Source: Prochlorococcus sp. AG-459-D04 (lineage in GTDB: Bacteria > Cyanobacteriota > Cyanobacteriia > PCC-6307 > Cyanobiaceae). From it: DNA of 33,873 nt. This document shows, one piece after another, positions 18,684-29,519 of the stretch. Each line of letters opens with the position of its first letter. Position 1 is the first letter of the stretch. The translations under genes were made by a program, and so were the position numbers. The notes below the pieces were generated by a model that was given only the letters and a program-made list of their open reading frames with translations, did no database searches and had not been told where the DNA came from. Where the stretch lies: the NCBI GenBank assembly GCA_003212035.1, contig QCRA01000008.1, forward strand, positions 1 to 33,873, read 5' to 3'.

Positions 18684-18860
18684 CTATTTTGATTCAATTA
18701 ATTTTAGTAGTTTATCCATTTTGTTCATTAATTTTTTTACATCATCTGGCTTCGGTAATACTAATTCTTCTGTAACTTCTAAATGCATTTTTTTTAAGTT
18801 TTGCCTCAAATCTTTTAAATGCATTTTTACGTTTTCTTTTTTTTGTTTTATATCAGTCAT
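18684..18860 (-). CDS. Possible 58-aa coiled-coil protein
   Basis: MTDIKQKKENVKMHLKDLRQNLKKMHLEVTEELVLPKPDDVKKLMNKMDKLLKLIESK; not in supplied track. Confidence 0.45.
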   Translation of the reverse strand: MTDIKQKKENVKMHLKDLRQNLKKMHLEVTEELVLPKPDDVKKLMNKMDKLLKLIESK

Positions 18861-18939
18861 AGAATTAAAATTTAAACTTTATTAAAATTAAAATTACATC
18901 ATAATATTGTGTTGGTGATTTATAAAGAATACTTAAATT

Positions 18940-19326
18940 TTATTTTTTTAGATTTTCTATTTCATAGATTTCTTCGCCACCATAACAAAAATTTGTTGAT
19001 AACATTCTTATTTCCCTATTATTAATACCAATTATATTTTTATTTTTAATAATATAATTTTTAGCAATAGCTTCACAATCTAATCTGTTTTTTGCATGTT
19101 TAATAACAGGATAAAAATATGCCAATGTAGTAATCAAAAAAAGGAATGTTATTAATGTTCTTTTATCATTTTTAAAAAATTCTTTAGATGTTTTTTGGGC
19201 TTTTAATATTTTTACTAGTAATTTATCTGGCAAGCCTATTTGAACAAATAATAACTCTACCCACCATGGAAGATCTTTATCTTTATCTTTATCTTTCTTT
19301 TTCTTTGTGTTTTCGTAAGTATTCAT
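18940..19326 (-). CDS. Hypothetical membrane protein
   Basis: 128-aa ORF with a TM helix 'TLITFLFLITTLAYFYPVI'. Confidence 0.5.
   Translation of the reverse strand: MNTYENTKKKKDKDKDKDLPWWVELLFVQIGLPDKLLVKILKAQKTSKEFFKNDKRTLITFLFLITTLAYFYPVIKHAKNRLDCEAIAKNYIIKNKNIIGINNREIRMLSTNFCYGGEEIYEIENLKK
19273..19296. repeat. (ATCTTT)x4 hexanucleotide tandem repeat
   Basis: Direct read; encodes the KDKDKDKD tract near the N-terminus of the 18940..19326 ORF. Confidence 0.8.
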
Positions 19327-19516
19327 TTTCTTAGCTTCATAGTTTTGATTCCTAACCTCTTTATGATTAGTTGTTTCTTTTTAATCATATGATCGAATGA
19401 TTTATTTGGAATGTAGAGGTTTTATTTTGATTTGAAAACTATATTTTTATTTTATAAGTTTTAATTTAATTTATCTATGAATTTGAGTATTGTTAATCTG
19501 TATTTAAAAATTTTAA

Positions 19517-19786
19517 ATGGCAAAAAAAAGAAGGAAGTTAAATAAAGATTTTGAGAGAAAAATATATTCATCAAAAAAAAATGTCGAATTAGTATTGGCA
19601 AAAATCTATGATATCGATGATGAAGACATACAAAAAGAATATATGAGCGCTTTTAACAGAGTTGTTTACTTATATGATGAATTAAAAGAAGATTATGAGC
19701 GACAAGGATTTACTGATAATTCAGAGGAACTTATCACAAACTATAAAAATGCTTTTAATCTTTTCGAATCACAATTTGAAATTTAA
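19517..19786 (+). CDS. Small hypothetical protein (89 aa)
   Basis: ATG ORF, basic N-terminus and acidic/helical body. Confidence 0.5.
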   Translation: MAKKRRKLNKDFERKIYSSKKNVELVLAKIYDIDDEDIQKEYMSAFNRVVYLYDELKEDYERQGFTDNSEELITNYKNAFNLFESQFEI

Positions 19787-19799
19787 ATTCAACTTTTAA

Positions 19800-20006
19800 T
19801 TACTCTTCATAGGTTATTACAGGTATTTCTATACGGTTTCCTTTTTGGAGATTAGATCTTTTTTCTTTTAAATCTTTTATACATAAGAATACACTTTTCT
19901 CTTTTTTGCAATATCTTTTAATTTGGTAGTCAGTAAGTGAGAATGATTCATTACTAAATGAAAAAAAAACCAATAAAAATATAGATATATTAAATCTCAA
20001 TTTCAA
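19800..20006 (-). CDS. Small exported hypothetical protein (68 aa)
   Basis: N-terminal signal peptide MKLRFNISIFLLVFFSFSNESFS. Confidence 0.45.
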   Translation of the reverse strand: MKLRFNISIFLLVFFSFSNESFSLTDYQIKRYCKKEKSVFLCIKDLKEKRSNLQKGNRIEIPVITYEE

Positions 20007-20051
20007 TGTTTCTCTCCTAGCTGTTTTCTAATTATCTTTATATTAAATTTT

Positions 20052-20324
20052 TCAATTATAAATATCAATAATTTTTTTTAATTCATCTTTACTTAAATCT
20101 GTTGAAATAAAAATTTCTTGGGCTGTTTTACCCTTTCTTGCTATTGCTTTATAACCATTTATAGTTTTAACTGACAATCTTATTATCAAATGAGAAGATC
20201 GTCCCCTAACCCTTGATATTGCAGCTGGAGTGATAGTCTTAATATTTATGTTTAGTGCTAACTTTTTTAAAATGGGAATTAGACCTTCTATATTTGAACT
20301 ATGATTTAAAACAAGCCTTCCCAA
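20052..20324 (-). CDS. DUF2103-like protein
   Basis: 'MGRLVLNHSSNIEGLIPILKKLA...ITPAAISRVRG' resembles the cyanobacterial DUF2103 family. Confidence 0.6.
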   Translation of the reverse strand: MGRLVLNHSSNIEGLIPILKKLALNINIKTITPAAISRVRGRSSHLIIRLSVKTINGYKAIARKGKTAQEIFISTDLSKDELKKIIDIYN

Positions 20325-20442
20325 TTCAAAATTTTTATTTTATTCTATTGCGAAAATTTTGTTTCTGAGAAATTAACTTTAGTTTTCAAATTAATAAAAA
20401 ATTTTGAAGTTCTGTTATATTTATAAAAACTCTTTATTTCTA

Positions 20443-20544
20443 ATGATCTTTCAAATAGGTTGGGCAGCATTGGCAGCAATTTTTACTTTTTCAATTGCCA
20501 TGGTGGTTTGGGGAAGGAATGGTGACGGATCAATTGATATATGA
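20443..20544 (+). CDS. petN: Cytochrome b6f subunit VIII (PetN)
   Basis: 33 aa [33 protein letters not shown] matches PetN; too short for the supplied track. Confidence 0.95.
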
Positions 20545-20681
20545 TTTCATTTTTAACTTATGAAGTCTATCTAAGTAAGTTTCTTATTTTAACATCATTT
20601 TTTTTACTCATATTGATAACATTCGCTGTAATTTATATTTCTTATGTCTCTTGGAAAGATAAAAAAAGATTAAAAAAATAG
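20541..20681 (+). CDS. Small single-TM protein overlapping petN by ATGA
   Basis: 46 aa [46 protein letters not shown]; start codon overlaps petN stop by 4 nt. Confidence 0.55.
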
Positions 20682-20684
20682 AGA

Positions 20685-21341
20685 TCACTTATTGTGTTCT
20701 TGTTTCTTATCCTTAATTCTGAGCTCTTCAATTAATTCTTTTGCTTGTTCCATTTTTGAAATACTAGCTTTGTAAATCCCGATATCTTTTTCTGCTTTAT
20801 TAGTAGATAGGCTTAACTTCCCAAAAATATCATAAATAATCTTATTAGTACCTGATTCTTTTTCCTCTTTGAAATCTTGTGAGTTTGAAATTAATATGTA
20901 AACACCTAAGTTCAAAATCCTTGAAGGATAAAGTTTAGAATTGCTTTTTTCTGTTAATAATTTCAAAATATCTTTAGATGTTTTATCCTTGAATTCCTTT
21001 TGAGATTTTTGAGATATTTCATTAATTTCATTAGCTTCAAAATTTGATGAACTGCATAAAGATTCAAAAAGAAGATCCAAGTGTTTCTGAGGTTGATATC
21101 CTTTCATTAATTCTTTGAATGTTTCGGTGAGACCAACACAAAAGAGATAATCTTGCTTAAATTCATTTTGATGGTTTAGAAGATTTAGTTCTACAAGCAT
21201 TTCATCAACTATTCTTTTATATAAACCTGGAATGACGAAAGGGAATTTTTCATGAAATAACTTTTTGCTATCTGAAACAGTCAATTTTTCTTTCAATTTT
21301 TTATATGTAAACCTTAATAAGGTTAGCGTATGTTGACTCAA
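20685..21341 (-). CDS. thf1: Photosystem II biogenesis protein Psb29/Thf1
   Basis: '[35 protein letters not shown]' and '[15 protein letters not shown]' typical of Thf1/Psb29. Confidence 0.9.
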   Translation of the reverse strand: MSQHTLTLLRFTYKKLKEKLTVSDSKKLFHEKFPFVIPGLYKRIVDEMLVELNLLNHQNEFKQDYLFCVGLTETFKELMKGYQPQKHLDLLFESLCSSSNFEANEINEISQKSQKEFKDKTSKDILKLLTEKSNSKLYPSRILNLGVYILISNSQDFKEEKESGTNKIIYDIFGKLSLSTNKAEKDIGIYKASISKMEQAKELIEELRIKDKKQEHNK

Positions 21342-21376
21342 TATCGTTAATATCTAATAAACAGATAAATATTATT

Positions 21377-21964
21377 ATGATCCCTTTAGTTTTAGAAGAA
21401 TCTGGTGGCAGTGAAAGAGTCTTTGATATTTATTCGAGATTATTAAGAGAGAGAATAATCTTTTTGGGAGAACAAGTTACTAGTGAAACTGCCAATAGAA
21501 TTGTTGCTCAATTATTATTTCTTGAAGCAGAGGACCCTGACAAGGATATCTATATGTATATAAATTCTCCCGGAGGATCTGTTTATGATGGTTTGGGTAT
21601 CTTTGACACAATGCAACATGTTAAACCCGACATTCATACAGTTTGTGTAGGTTTAGCAGCTAGTATGGGTGCATTTTTGCTAGCAGCTGGTACTAAAGGT
21701 AAAAGAAGCAGCCTTAGACACTCAAGAATAATGATTCATCAACCACTTGGAGGGGCTAGAGGTCAGGCCAGTGACATAAGAATTCAAGCAGATGAAATTT
21801 TGTTCTTAAAAGAACGTCTTAATACAGAATTATCCGAGAGAACTGGTAAGGATTATGACACCATCAAAGAAGACACTGATAGAGATTTTTATATGTCTCC
21901 AAATGAAGCAGTTGAGTACGGATTAATTGATCTCGTACTTGATAAGAAACCAATTAAGGTCTAG
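21377..21964 (+). CDS. clpP: ATP-dependent Clp protease proteolytic subunit
   Basis: Catalytic Ser context '[14 protein letters not shown]', His context '[11 protein letters not shown]'. Confidence 0.96.
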   Translation: MIPLVLEESGGSERVFDIYSRLLRERIIFLGEQVTSETANRIVAQLLFLEAEDPDKDIYMYINSPGGSVYDGLGIFDTMQHVKPDIHTVCVGLAASMGAFLLAAGTKGKRSSLRHSRIMIHQPLGGARGQASDIRIQADEILFLKERLNTELSERTGKDYDTIKEDTDRDFYMSPNEAVEYGLIDLVLDKKPIKV

Positions 21965-23874
21965 TTTAGTAATTGAGGAGTTCTTTCTTTCTCAGGAATA
22001 GTAGTGTATTTGGAAAGAATATTTACAAATTCTTCACCGTCTAATGTTTCTTTTTCTATTAATAGATCAACTATCTTGTCCATAGCCTCTCTATTTTTAC
22101 TGACTATTTCGTAGGTTTCTTTATAACATTCCTTAACCATTATTCTTACACTTTCATCAATTTGTTTAGATATTGAATCAGAAACTTCACTCCTAGTCAT
22201 TAAATCTCTACCAACAAATACTTCTTGATTTCCACTTTCTAAAGCTATTGGACCTAAATTACTCATGCCAAATCTTGTAACCATTTGTCGGGCCATAGAA
22301 GCAACTTGTTGAAAATCACCTCCAGCTCCTGTTGTAATCTCACCTTCTCCAAAAACTACATCTTCAGCAGCCCTGCCTCCTAAGGCGCCCATTATTCTTG
22401 CCTTAAGCTGCGCTCTGCTAACAAGGGTTTGTTCATCGTCTGGTGTAAACCAAGTTAACCCTTTAGCTTGGCCTCTAGGAATAACTGTTACTTTTTGTAC
22501 TGGGTCATGAGCTTTTACAAGCGAACCTATCAGTGCATGGCCAACTTCATGATAAGCAATTAATCTCTTGCTTCTACCATCTGTTAAAGGAGAGCCTTCC
22601 ATTCCTGCGACAATTCTATCTACTGAGTCGTCAATTTCTGAAATACTTATAGAGTCCTTTCTCCTCCTGGCAGTTAATATGGCAGCCTCATTTAATAAAT
22701 TTGCCAAATCTGCTCCAGTAAATCCTGGGGTTCTTCTCGCAATGCTTTCAAGTGTCAAATCCTCTTTAAGTTTCTTATTCCTAGCATGAACTTCTAATAT
22801 TGATAGTCTTCCTTTGATATCAGGTGCGTCTACAGTTACCTGTCTATCAAATCTGCCAGGTCTCATTAGAGCTGAATCAAGAACATCAGGTCTATTTGTA
22901 GCTGCAATAATTATTATGCCGCTATTACCTTCGAAGCCATCCATTTCAGTAAGCAATTGATTGAGAGTTTGTTCTCTTTCATCATTACCTCCACCAATGC
23001 CAGCACCTCTTTGCCTTCCAACAGCATCGATTTCATCAATGAAAATTAAACAAGGACTATTTTCTTTAGCTCTCTTAAAAAGATCTCTTACTCTACTAGC
23101 ACCAACTCCAACAAACATTTCAACAAATTCAGAACCTGATAATGAGAAAAATGGAACACCTGCTTCACCAGCAATAGCTTTTGCTAAGAGAGTTTTACCA
23201 GTCCCAGGAGGTCCTACCAATAGAACACCTTTCGGGATTCTTGCTCCTACAGAAGTAAATTTTTCTGGTTTTTTCAGAAAAGTGACAACTTCTTCTAAAT
23301 CCTGTTTAGCTTCATTAACCCCTGCAACATCATCGAAAACGACTCCTGTTTCGGCTTCCATTGCAAATCTTGCTTTTGTTTTCCCAAATTGCATTGCTTG
23401 CCCAGGTCCTCCAGGCATGCCATTTGACCTTCTGGCTAATAAAATTAGACCTCCAATCAAAATAGCTGGGAAAAGTAAATTACCCAAAATTCCTAATGCG
23501 GGAGGGGCTGTTTTAACTGGATGAACATCAAAACTGATTCCCTCATTTTTTAAAATGCTTATAAGTTCAGGCGTTAAGCCTGGAAGGTCGACACGCAACC
23601 TTTGAACTTTATTATCTAGATCCGAATCTATTGTTTCTATAACCGCATTTCTGCCTCCCTCAAAGATATCAACAGATGTAACCCTTCCTGAATTAATGTA
23701 ATCTAAAAATCTGCCGTAACTAACTCTTGCTACCGCAGAATTTCTTGGTGCTACAGTAGTTCCATTAGATTTAAGGGAATCAACATTGCTTGAAGATAAA
23801 AATTGGTAGGAAAGTGCTATTACTAAAACTATAGGTAAAGCCCATAAAATTAATGTTTTAAATTTCTGATTCAT
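21961..23874 (-). CDS. ftsH: ATP-dependent zinc metalloprotease FtsH
   Basis: AAA Walker [12 protein letters not shown] region, zinc motif 'AYHEVGHAL'. Confidence 0.97.
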   Translation of the reverse strand: MNQKFKTLILWALPIVLVIALSYQFLSSSNVDSLKSNGTTVAPRNSAVARVSYGRFLDYINSGRVTSVDIFEGGRNAVIETIDSDLDNKVQRLRVDLPGLTPELISILKNEGISFDVHPVKTAPPALGILGNLLFPAILIGGLILLARRSNGMPGGPGQAMQFGKTKARFAMEAETGVVFDDVAGVNEAKQDLEEVVTFLKKPEKFTSVGARIPKGVLLVGPPGTGKTLLAKAIAGEAGVPFFSLSGSEFVEMFVGVGASRVRDLFKRAKENSPCLIFIDEIDAVGRQRGAGIGGGNDEREQTLNQLLTEMDGFEGNSGIIIIAATNRPDVLDSALMRPGRFDRQVTVDAPDIKGRLSILEVHARNKKLKEDLTLESIARRTPGFTGADLANLLNEAAILTARRRKDSISISEIDDSVDRIVAGMEGSPLTDGRSKRLIAYHEVGHALIGSLVKAHDPVQKVTVIPRGQAKGLTWFTPDDEQTLVSRAQLKARIMGALGGRAAEDVVFGEGEITTGAGGDFQQVASMARQMVTRFGMSNLGPIALESGNQEVFVGRDLMTRSEVSDSISKQIDESVRIMVKECYKETYEIVSKNREAMDKIVDLLIEKETLDGEEFVNILSKYTTIPEKERTPQLLN

Positions 23875-23980
23875 TAATTTGTAAAAGTCAATTCTAGGAT
23901 TCTAAACTGAATCAGTGCATTTCGTTGATATTTTCTCTAACTTTGTGCTTATACTACTTTTAGATGTATCCAATTTTTAA

Positions 23981-24190
23981 ATGAAATTTGAAATTAAGGA
24001 TAAGGTTAAATTGATTGCACCGGTGTCTTACTTGAAGACTTCAGATAATATGCCAATGTTAAGACCACCTGATCTAGTGGCAATTGATGAAATTGGAGAA
24101 ATTCTATCAATCAAATCTCCAGATACTGTTGAAGTAAAGTTTAGAAGAGGTTCGTTTTTGATCGATATTGATAAGATTGAGAAAAATTAA
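23981..24190 (+). CDS. sipA: DUF3148 / SipA-like regulatory protein
   Basis: 'KVKLIAPVSYLKTSDNMPMLRPPDLVAIDEIGEILSIKSPDTVEVKFRRGSFLID' resembles the SipA/DUF3148 family. Confidence 0.75.
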   Translation: MKFEIKDKVKLIAPVSYLKTSDNMPMLRPPDLVAIDEIGEILSIKSPDTVEVKFRRGSFLIDIDKIEKN

Positions 24191-24191
24191 C

Positions 24192-25409
24192 TTAAAAGTT
24201 TTGATTCCACCTTTTAGAAATTTCTAAACATGTTTTTTGATTGCCAGAAATACTCAGAAAAGGTTTTGAAAAATACTTTTTAGTTAATTTAAGAATATCT
24301 AATGCAGATATTTCGTCTATTTTAGAATTTAAATCGAGCTCAGAAATTAAGTTCATACCATAACTAATTAATTGTATTTTTCGCTGCAAAATTTCATCTA
24401 ATGACTGATTTCCCAATAGAAAAGAACCTTTTAGTTTTTCTTTGGCTAATAATATTTCATCATCAATCAAGGGATTTAAAAGTAAATCTTTCCATAAACT
24501 TGATAAAAGTTCAAAAGCAAAAAGGGCTTTTTTATTAGATACTGATAAATAAACTAAAAATGGAGCATTCCCACTTCTAACAGGATAATAAACACCTAAA
24601 TCGTAAGTGATTCCATTTTTTTCCCTAAAAAGTTTAAATAAAGCTGCGCTCATTCCATAAGATAAATATGACTCCAAAACCTTAAGAGGTAAATATTCAC
24701 TACTTCTTCGAGAACAAGTTTGGTTACCGATCATTATTATTGTTTGATTTGAATCATTTTTATTGAAATCAAATCTATTGTTGGAACTTAAATCATGATT
24801 TATAGGTCTTGATTTTTCTTTAAAAGTTTTTTTTTCTAATGTTTCTATACTTACTCCATTAATTTCTAAATTATTTGAAATTAAATACTTATATCGACTT
24901 TTGAAATTTTTAAACTCAAGCAAAACATCTTCATATGTAATCTTTGAGACGTCATTTGTATTGCCATTTGTATTAAAGGCATAAGGATGATTTGAGTAAA
25001 CTATTCTTCTCCATTTTTCAAAACAGATATTAAACGGATTCTCTTTATCTTTTTTTAAAAAGTCAATAGAGGATTTTTTTACTTTTTGAAATTCTCTTTC
25101 TAAAAGAGTAGGTTTATTAATTATTAAATCTAATAAAGGGAATAATATACTGAAATGTTCATTTAGGGATTTAATGCTTATTGAAATACCATCTTCAAAT
25201 ACTTCTTGATTTAATTCTGCTCCGTAGGAATCAATATACTCCGAAAGAGTGTAATTACTAAAACCCTCACATCCTCTTGTAAGTAATGAACTTAGTATCT
25301 TATTTATACCTTTTTTGCCAACACTATCGACATCACTGCCTCCTTTAATCCAAATTGAAGCAGTTGAAAAATTCCTTTTTTTATTATTTAAAAAATATCT
25401 TTCTAACAT
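24192..25409 (-). CDS. M16-family peptidase-like protein lacking HxxEH (inactive partner)
   Basis: M16 fold-like ORF ('GGSDVDSVGKKGINKILSSLLTRGCEGFS', 'YLSYGMSAALFKLFREKNGITYDLGVYY'); zinc motif absent. Confidence 0.85.
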   Translation of the reverse strand: MLERYFLNNKKRNFSTASIWIKGGSDVDSVGKKGINKILSSLLTRGCEGFSNYTLSEYIDSYGAELNQEVFEDGISISIKSLNEHFSILFPLLDLIINKPTLLEREFQKVKKSSIDFLKKDKENPFNICFEKWRRIVYSNHPYAFNTNGNTNDVSKITYEDVLLEFKNFKSRYKYLISNNLEINGVSIETLEKKTFKEKSRPINHDLSSNNRFDFNKNDSNQTIIMIGNQTCSRRSSEYLPLKVLESYLSYGMSAALFKLFREKNGITYDLGVYYPVRSGNAPFLVYLSVSNKKALFAFELLSSLWKDLLLNPLIDDEILLAKEKLKGSFLLGNQSLDEILQRKIQLISYGMNLISELDLNSKIDEISALDILKLTKKYFSKPFLSISGNQKTCLEISKRWNQNF

Positions 25410-26653
25410 TTACCAGGGGATGCAACTAAAGTAAATTTTTCTCGACGGATATATTTTGTTATTTTCTTGAAATTATCCAAATCATTCCAATAATTCAAAT
25501 GACTTTCTAAATTTTTGATTGAAGATTTTCTCCCCCAAAGAAGTTCATTTCCAAAAAATGAAGAAAGTTGTGTAGAAGTCTCTAAATTAAAAATATAATT
25601 ACTTTTCACAATATTTATTGCTTTTTTTATTTCATCCAAAGTCAAGGCTTTACAATTTGAGAGCTCATCAATTGTTTTATTAATTTTCTTTTCTACAAAA
25701 TCAATATCTTTGTACTCACAACTTGCTTCAATTATAAATAATCCGCCTAATTCTCCAGCATTTACGTCTACATATACTGATTCAACAAGATTACTATCTT
25801 CTTTTAAATTTTTAACTAATCTGCTGTTTCGCCCAACAGAGAGTATTGATGCTAATATCTCAAGTCCTATAATATATTTTTGGTTGTTGAGGTTTGGGAT
25901 AAACCAAGCCATAAATATTCTTGAAAACTCTAAATTATCAAACTTAACTGACTCTCTGCCATTCCTAATTTTTAAAGAAGGTTTATTTTTTATATCTATT
26001 AAATTTGGACTTTTACTTATGCCAGATAGATCACTTTTTTCAAAAATTTTATAAATTTTATCAGAGAGATTCCCAGCAATTGCAAAACAAATTTTTTCGG
26101 TAGTGTAATGTTTCTTATGAAATTTCACAAGGTCATTTATCTCCAGGTTTTTAATGCTATCTTCAGTTCCCAGAATCGAATTGCCATAATTCGGACCTAG
26201 CCAAACCCTTTTCAAAAAATAATTAAATAATCTTTCTTCAGGTTGATCATTTTGTTGTTTTATTTCATCAATAACTACCCCTTTTTCTTTTATAAATTCA
26301 TCAGGATTAAAATTTGGAGCAACGATAATATTTGTCAAAAGAGCAAGTGATTCTTTAAAGTTACTCTGTGGAACTAGGACATGGTAATGTACATCATCAT
26401 AACCTGTTGAAGCGTTACTTATGCCGCCTAATGATTCAATTTTATGGTCAAACTCACCTGGCATTATTTTGTTAGATCCTTTAAAAATCATATGTTCTAG
26501 AAAGTGAGCAGTGCCGTTTTTATCAAAATCCTCAAATGAAGAACCTGCTTTGCACCAAATATCAATGCTTATAAGCGACAATTCTTTATTATCCACAAAC
26601 ACACATCTAGTTTTGCTTGAATGGGTGTAATAGTTAACATCTCCTACGTTCAT
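25403..26653 (-). CDS. M16-family zinc peptidase (active-site HFLEH)
   Basis: 'GSSFEDFDKNGTAHFLEHMIFKGS' HxxEH motif. Confidence 0.92.
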   Translation of the reverse strand: MNVGDVNYYTHSSKTRCVFVDNKELSLISIDIWCKAGSSFEDFDKNGTAHFLEHMIFKGSNKIMPGEFDHKIESLGGISNASTGYDDVHYHVLVPQSNFKESLALLTNIIVAPNFNPDEFIKEKGVVIDEIKQQNDQPEERLFNYFLKRVWLGPNYGNSILGTEDSIKNLEINDLVKFHKKHYTTEKICFAIAGNLSDKIYKIFEKSDLSGISKSPNLIDIKNKPSLKIRNGRESVKFDNLEFSRIFMAWFIPNLNNQKYIIGLEILASILSVGRNSRLVKNLKEDSNLVESVYVDVNAGELGGLFIIEASCEYKDIDFVEKKINKTIDELSNCKALTLDEIKKAINIVKSNYIFNLETSTQLSSFFGNELLWGRKSSIKNLESHLNYWNDLDNFKKITKYIRREKFTLVASPGKC

Positions 26654-26670
26654 TTAGGTTCTCTATTTAA

Positions 26671-27419
<749 letters not shown>

Positions 27420-27420
<1 letters not shown>

Positions 27421-28334
27421 TGAAATTAAAAATATTTAAAAATTTTTTTGTTTATTTATTATTATTTACACCATTATCTTTTGGGATTTTTTCCTGTTCT
27501 GGAAATAATAAATCCAGTTCACAATTAAAAGAGGAAATAACTTCAGATTTCATACCCCCTATTACAGCTGTTGCCGCACTAGGTCAACTTTCTCCTTCGG
27601 GAGAGATTAGGCAATTGGCAGCTCCCATAAGCCAGTTTGGCTCTTCCCCTCGAATTATCGAAATTTTAATAAATGAAGGAGATTTCGTAAAAAAAGGGGA
27701 TATACTCGCAATCTTTGAAAATGGAGAAAAGTTAATTGCTGATCTTGAAAGAAATGAAAATCTAATTAAAACTATTAACGATGAAATTTCACTCAAGAAA
27801 GATCAAATCCAGAGGTATGAATTAGCTTTAAGCAAAGATGTATATTCTTTTGTAGAGTTTTCAAAGAGAAAAGATGAATTATTAAAATTACAAAAACAGA
27901 AAATAAACCTTATTGGAGACCAAAAAAATATCAAGATAGATCTATTTAATTCAAAACTAAGGAGTCCAATTGATGGGTTTATCCTTGGAATAAATACGAG
28001 AGTTGGGGAAAGGCCTAAAAATGAAGGAGTCTTAGATATTGGTTCTAATCAAAAAATGGAAGCTTTGATAGAGGTTTATGAATCTGACATCGATAGAGTT
28101 TTTATCTCTCAGAATGTTGAATTGAGCAGTGAGAATGGCGGTTTCCAAAAAATTCTTAAGGGGAAGGTGATTAGGATTAGTCCTCAGGTAAAACAAAGAA
28201 AAGTTTTATCGACTGATCCAACAGGTGATGCTGATTCGCGAATTATCGAGGTACTAGTAAAACTTGATCAAGAGTCTATAGATATCGTTCAAAACTATGC
28301 AGGAATGAAAGTGATTGCAAAATTTATTCCCTAA
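27420..28334 (+). CDS. devB: DevB-like HlyD-family membrane fusion protein
   Basis: N-terminal lipoprotein-like signal, biotinyl/HlyD motif, TAATG overlap with pcyA and devC downstream. Confidence 0.85.
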
Positions 28335-29506
28335 TGAGTTTTTCTTTTTTAAAATTTAGAAAAATACCATTAGCTTGGTTGTTATTAACTAGACAACCAT
28401 TGAGGCTAGCAGTTGCCATAGCTGGAATCAGTTTTGCAGGGATTTTGATGTTTATGCAATTAGGTTTTAGAGATGGTTTATTTGACACGAGCGTAACTAT
28501 TCATAAACTTCTGGATGCCGATCTTGTTTTGATAAGTCCCAGATCAAAAAGTTCTATAAGCATGAGTGGATTCCCAAAAAGAAGGTTAATTCAAACTCTC
28601 GCAGTAGCAGATGTTGAAAAAACTGCTCCAGTTAATCTAAATTATTTACTTTGGAGAAATCCCGAAAATCTTAAAACTAGATCAATACTTGCATTAGGTT
28701 TTAATCCCTCTGATTCACTTCTTTTAGATGAGGGATTTTCAAAGAAAGCTTATAAATTAAGAAATCCATCAAGAGTTCTTTTTGACAAACTATCTAGACC
28801 TGAATTTGGACCGATTGAAGAATGGTTCTTATCTCAAAAAAAAGTTGAGACTGAGGTCGCTGGGAAAAGAGTAATTGTTGAGGGCCTTGTGGAGTTGGGA
28901 CCATCTTTTGGTGCTGATGGAAATTTGATAACTAGTCGAGAAACCTTCTTAAGACTTTTTCCTGCTAATCCTCCTGGCAGTATAGAAATTGGTTTGGTGA
29001 AGCTAAAAAAAGGATCTGATCCTGAATTAATCTCAAGGATATTAAATAACTCACTCCCAAATGATGTAAAGGTTCTTACAAAAAAACAATTTATAGAATT
29101 TGAAAAGAATTATTGGAAAAATAGTACTGCAATAGGTTTTATATTTAGTTTGGGCGCCTTGATGGGTTTCGTTGTTGGGTGTGTGGTAGTTTACCAAATT
29201 CTTTATAGTGACGTTACAGATCACCTCCCAGAGTACGCTACCTTATTGGCAATGGGGTATAGACTTAAGTCCCTCTTCTTTGTCGTAGCTAGAGAGGGGT
29301 TTTTATTGGCATTGTTTGGTTATTTACCTGCCTATTTTTCTGGCCAAATACTTTACTCAGTTATAAGAAGTTCTACTAAACTCCCAATAATAATGGACGC
29401 AGATAAAACTATTTTAATTTTCGTATTAGTTTTAGTTATGTGTATGGGGTCCGCCGCTGTTGCGATGCGTAAATTGGTTGACGCTGATCCTGCCGAAATT
29501 TTTTAA
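28334..29506 (+). CDS. devC: DevC-like ABC transporter permease
   Basis: FtsX/MacB-type permease; 'PLAWLLLTRQPLRLAVAIAGISFAGILMFMQLGFRDGLFDTSV' typical of DevC. Confidence 0.9.
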   Translation: MSFSFLKFRKIPLAWLLLTRQPLRLAVAIAGISFAGILMFMQLGFRDGLFDTSVTIHKLLDADLVLISPRSKSSISMSGFPKRRLIQTLAVADVEKTAPVNLNYLLWRNPENLKTRSILALGFNPSDSLLLDEGFSKKAYKLRNPSRVLFDKLSRPEFGPIEEWFLSQKKVETEVAGKRVIVEGLVELGPSFGADGNLITSRETFLRLFPANPPGSIEIGLVKLKKGSDPELISRILNNSLPNDVKVLTKKQFIEFEKNYWKNSTAIGFIFSLGALMGFVVGCVVVYQILYSDVTDHLPEYATLLAMGYRLKSLFFVVAREGFLLALFGYLPAYFSGQILYSVIRSSTKLPIIMDADKTILIFVLVLVMCMGSAAVAMRKLVDADPAEIF

Positions 29507-29519
29507 CAATTAAAGATAA

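Noticed and set aside
22568-23524. Plus-strand ORFs 22568..22789 and 22961..23524
   Set aside because: Antisense to ftsH, whose motifs are unambiguous.
25710-26054. Plus-strand 114-aa ORF
   Set aside because: Antisense to the active M16 peptidase.
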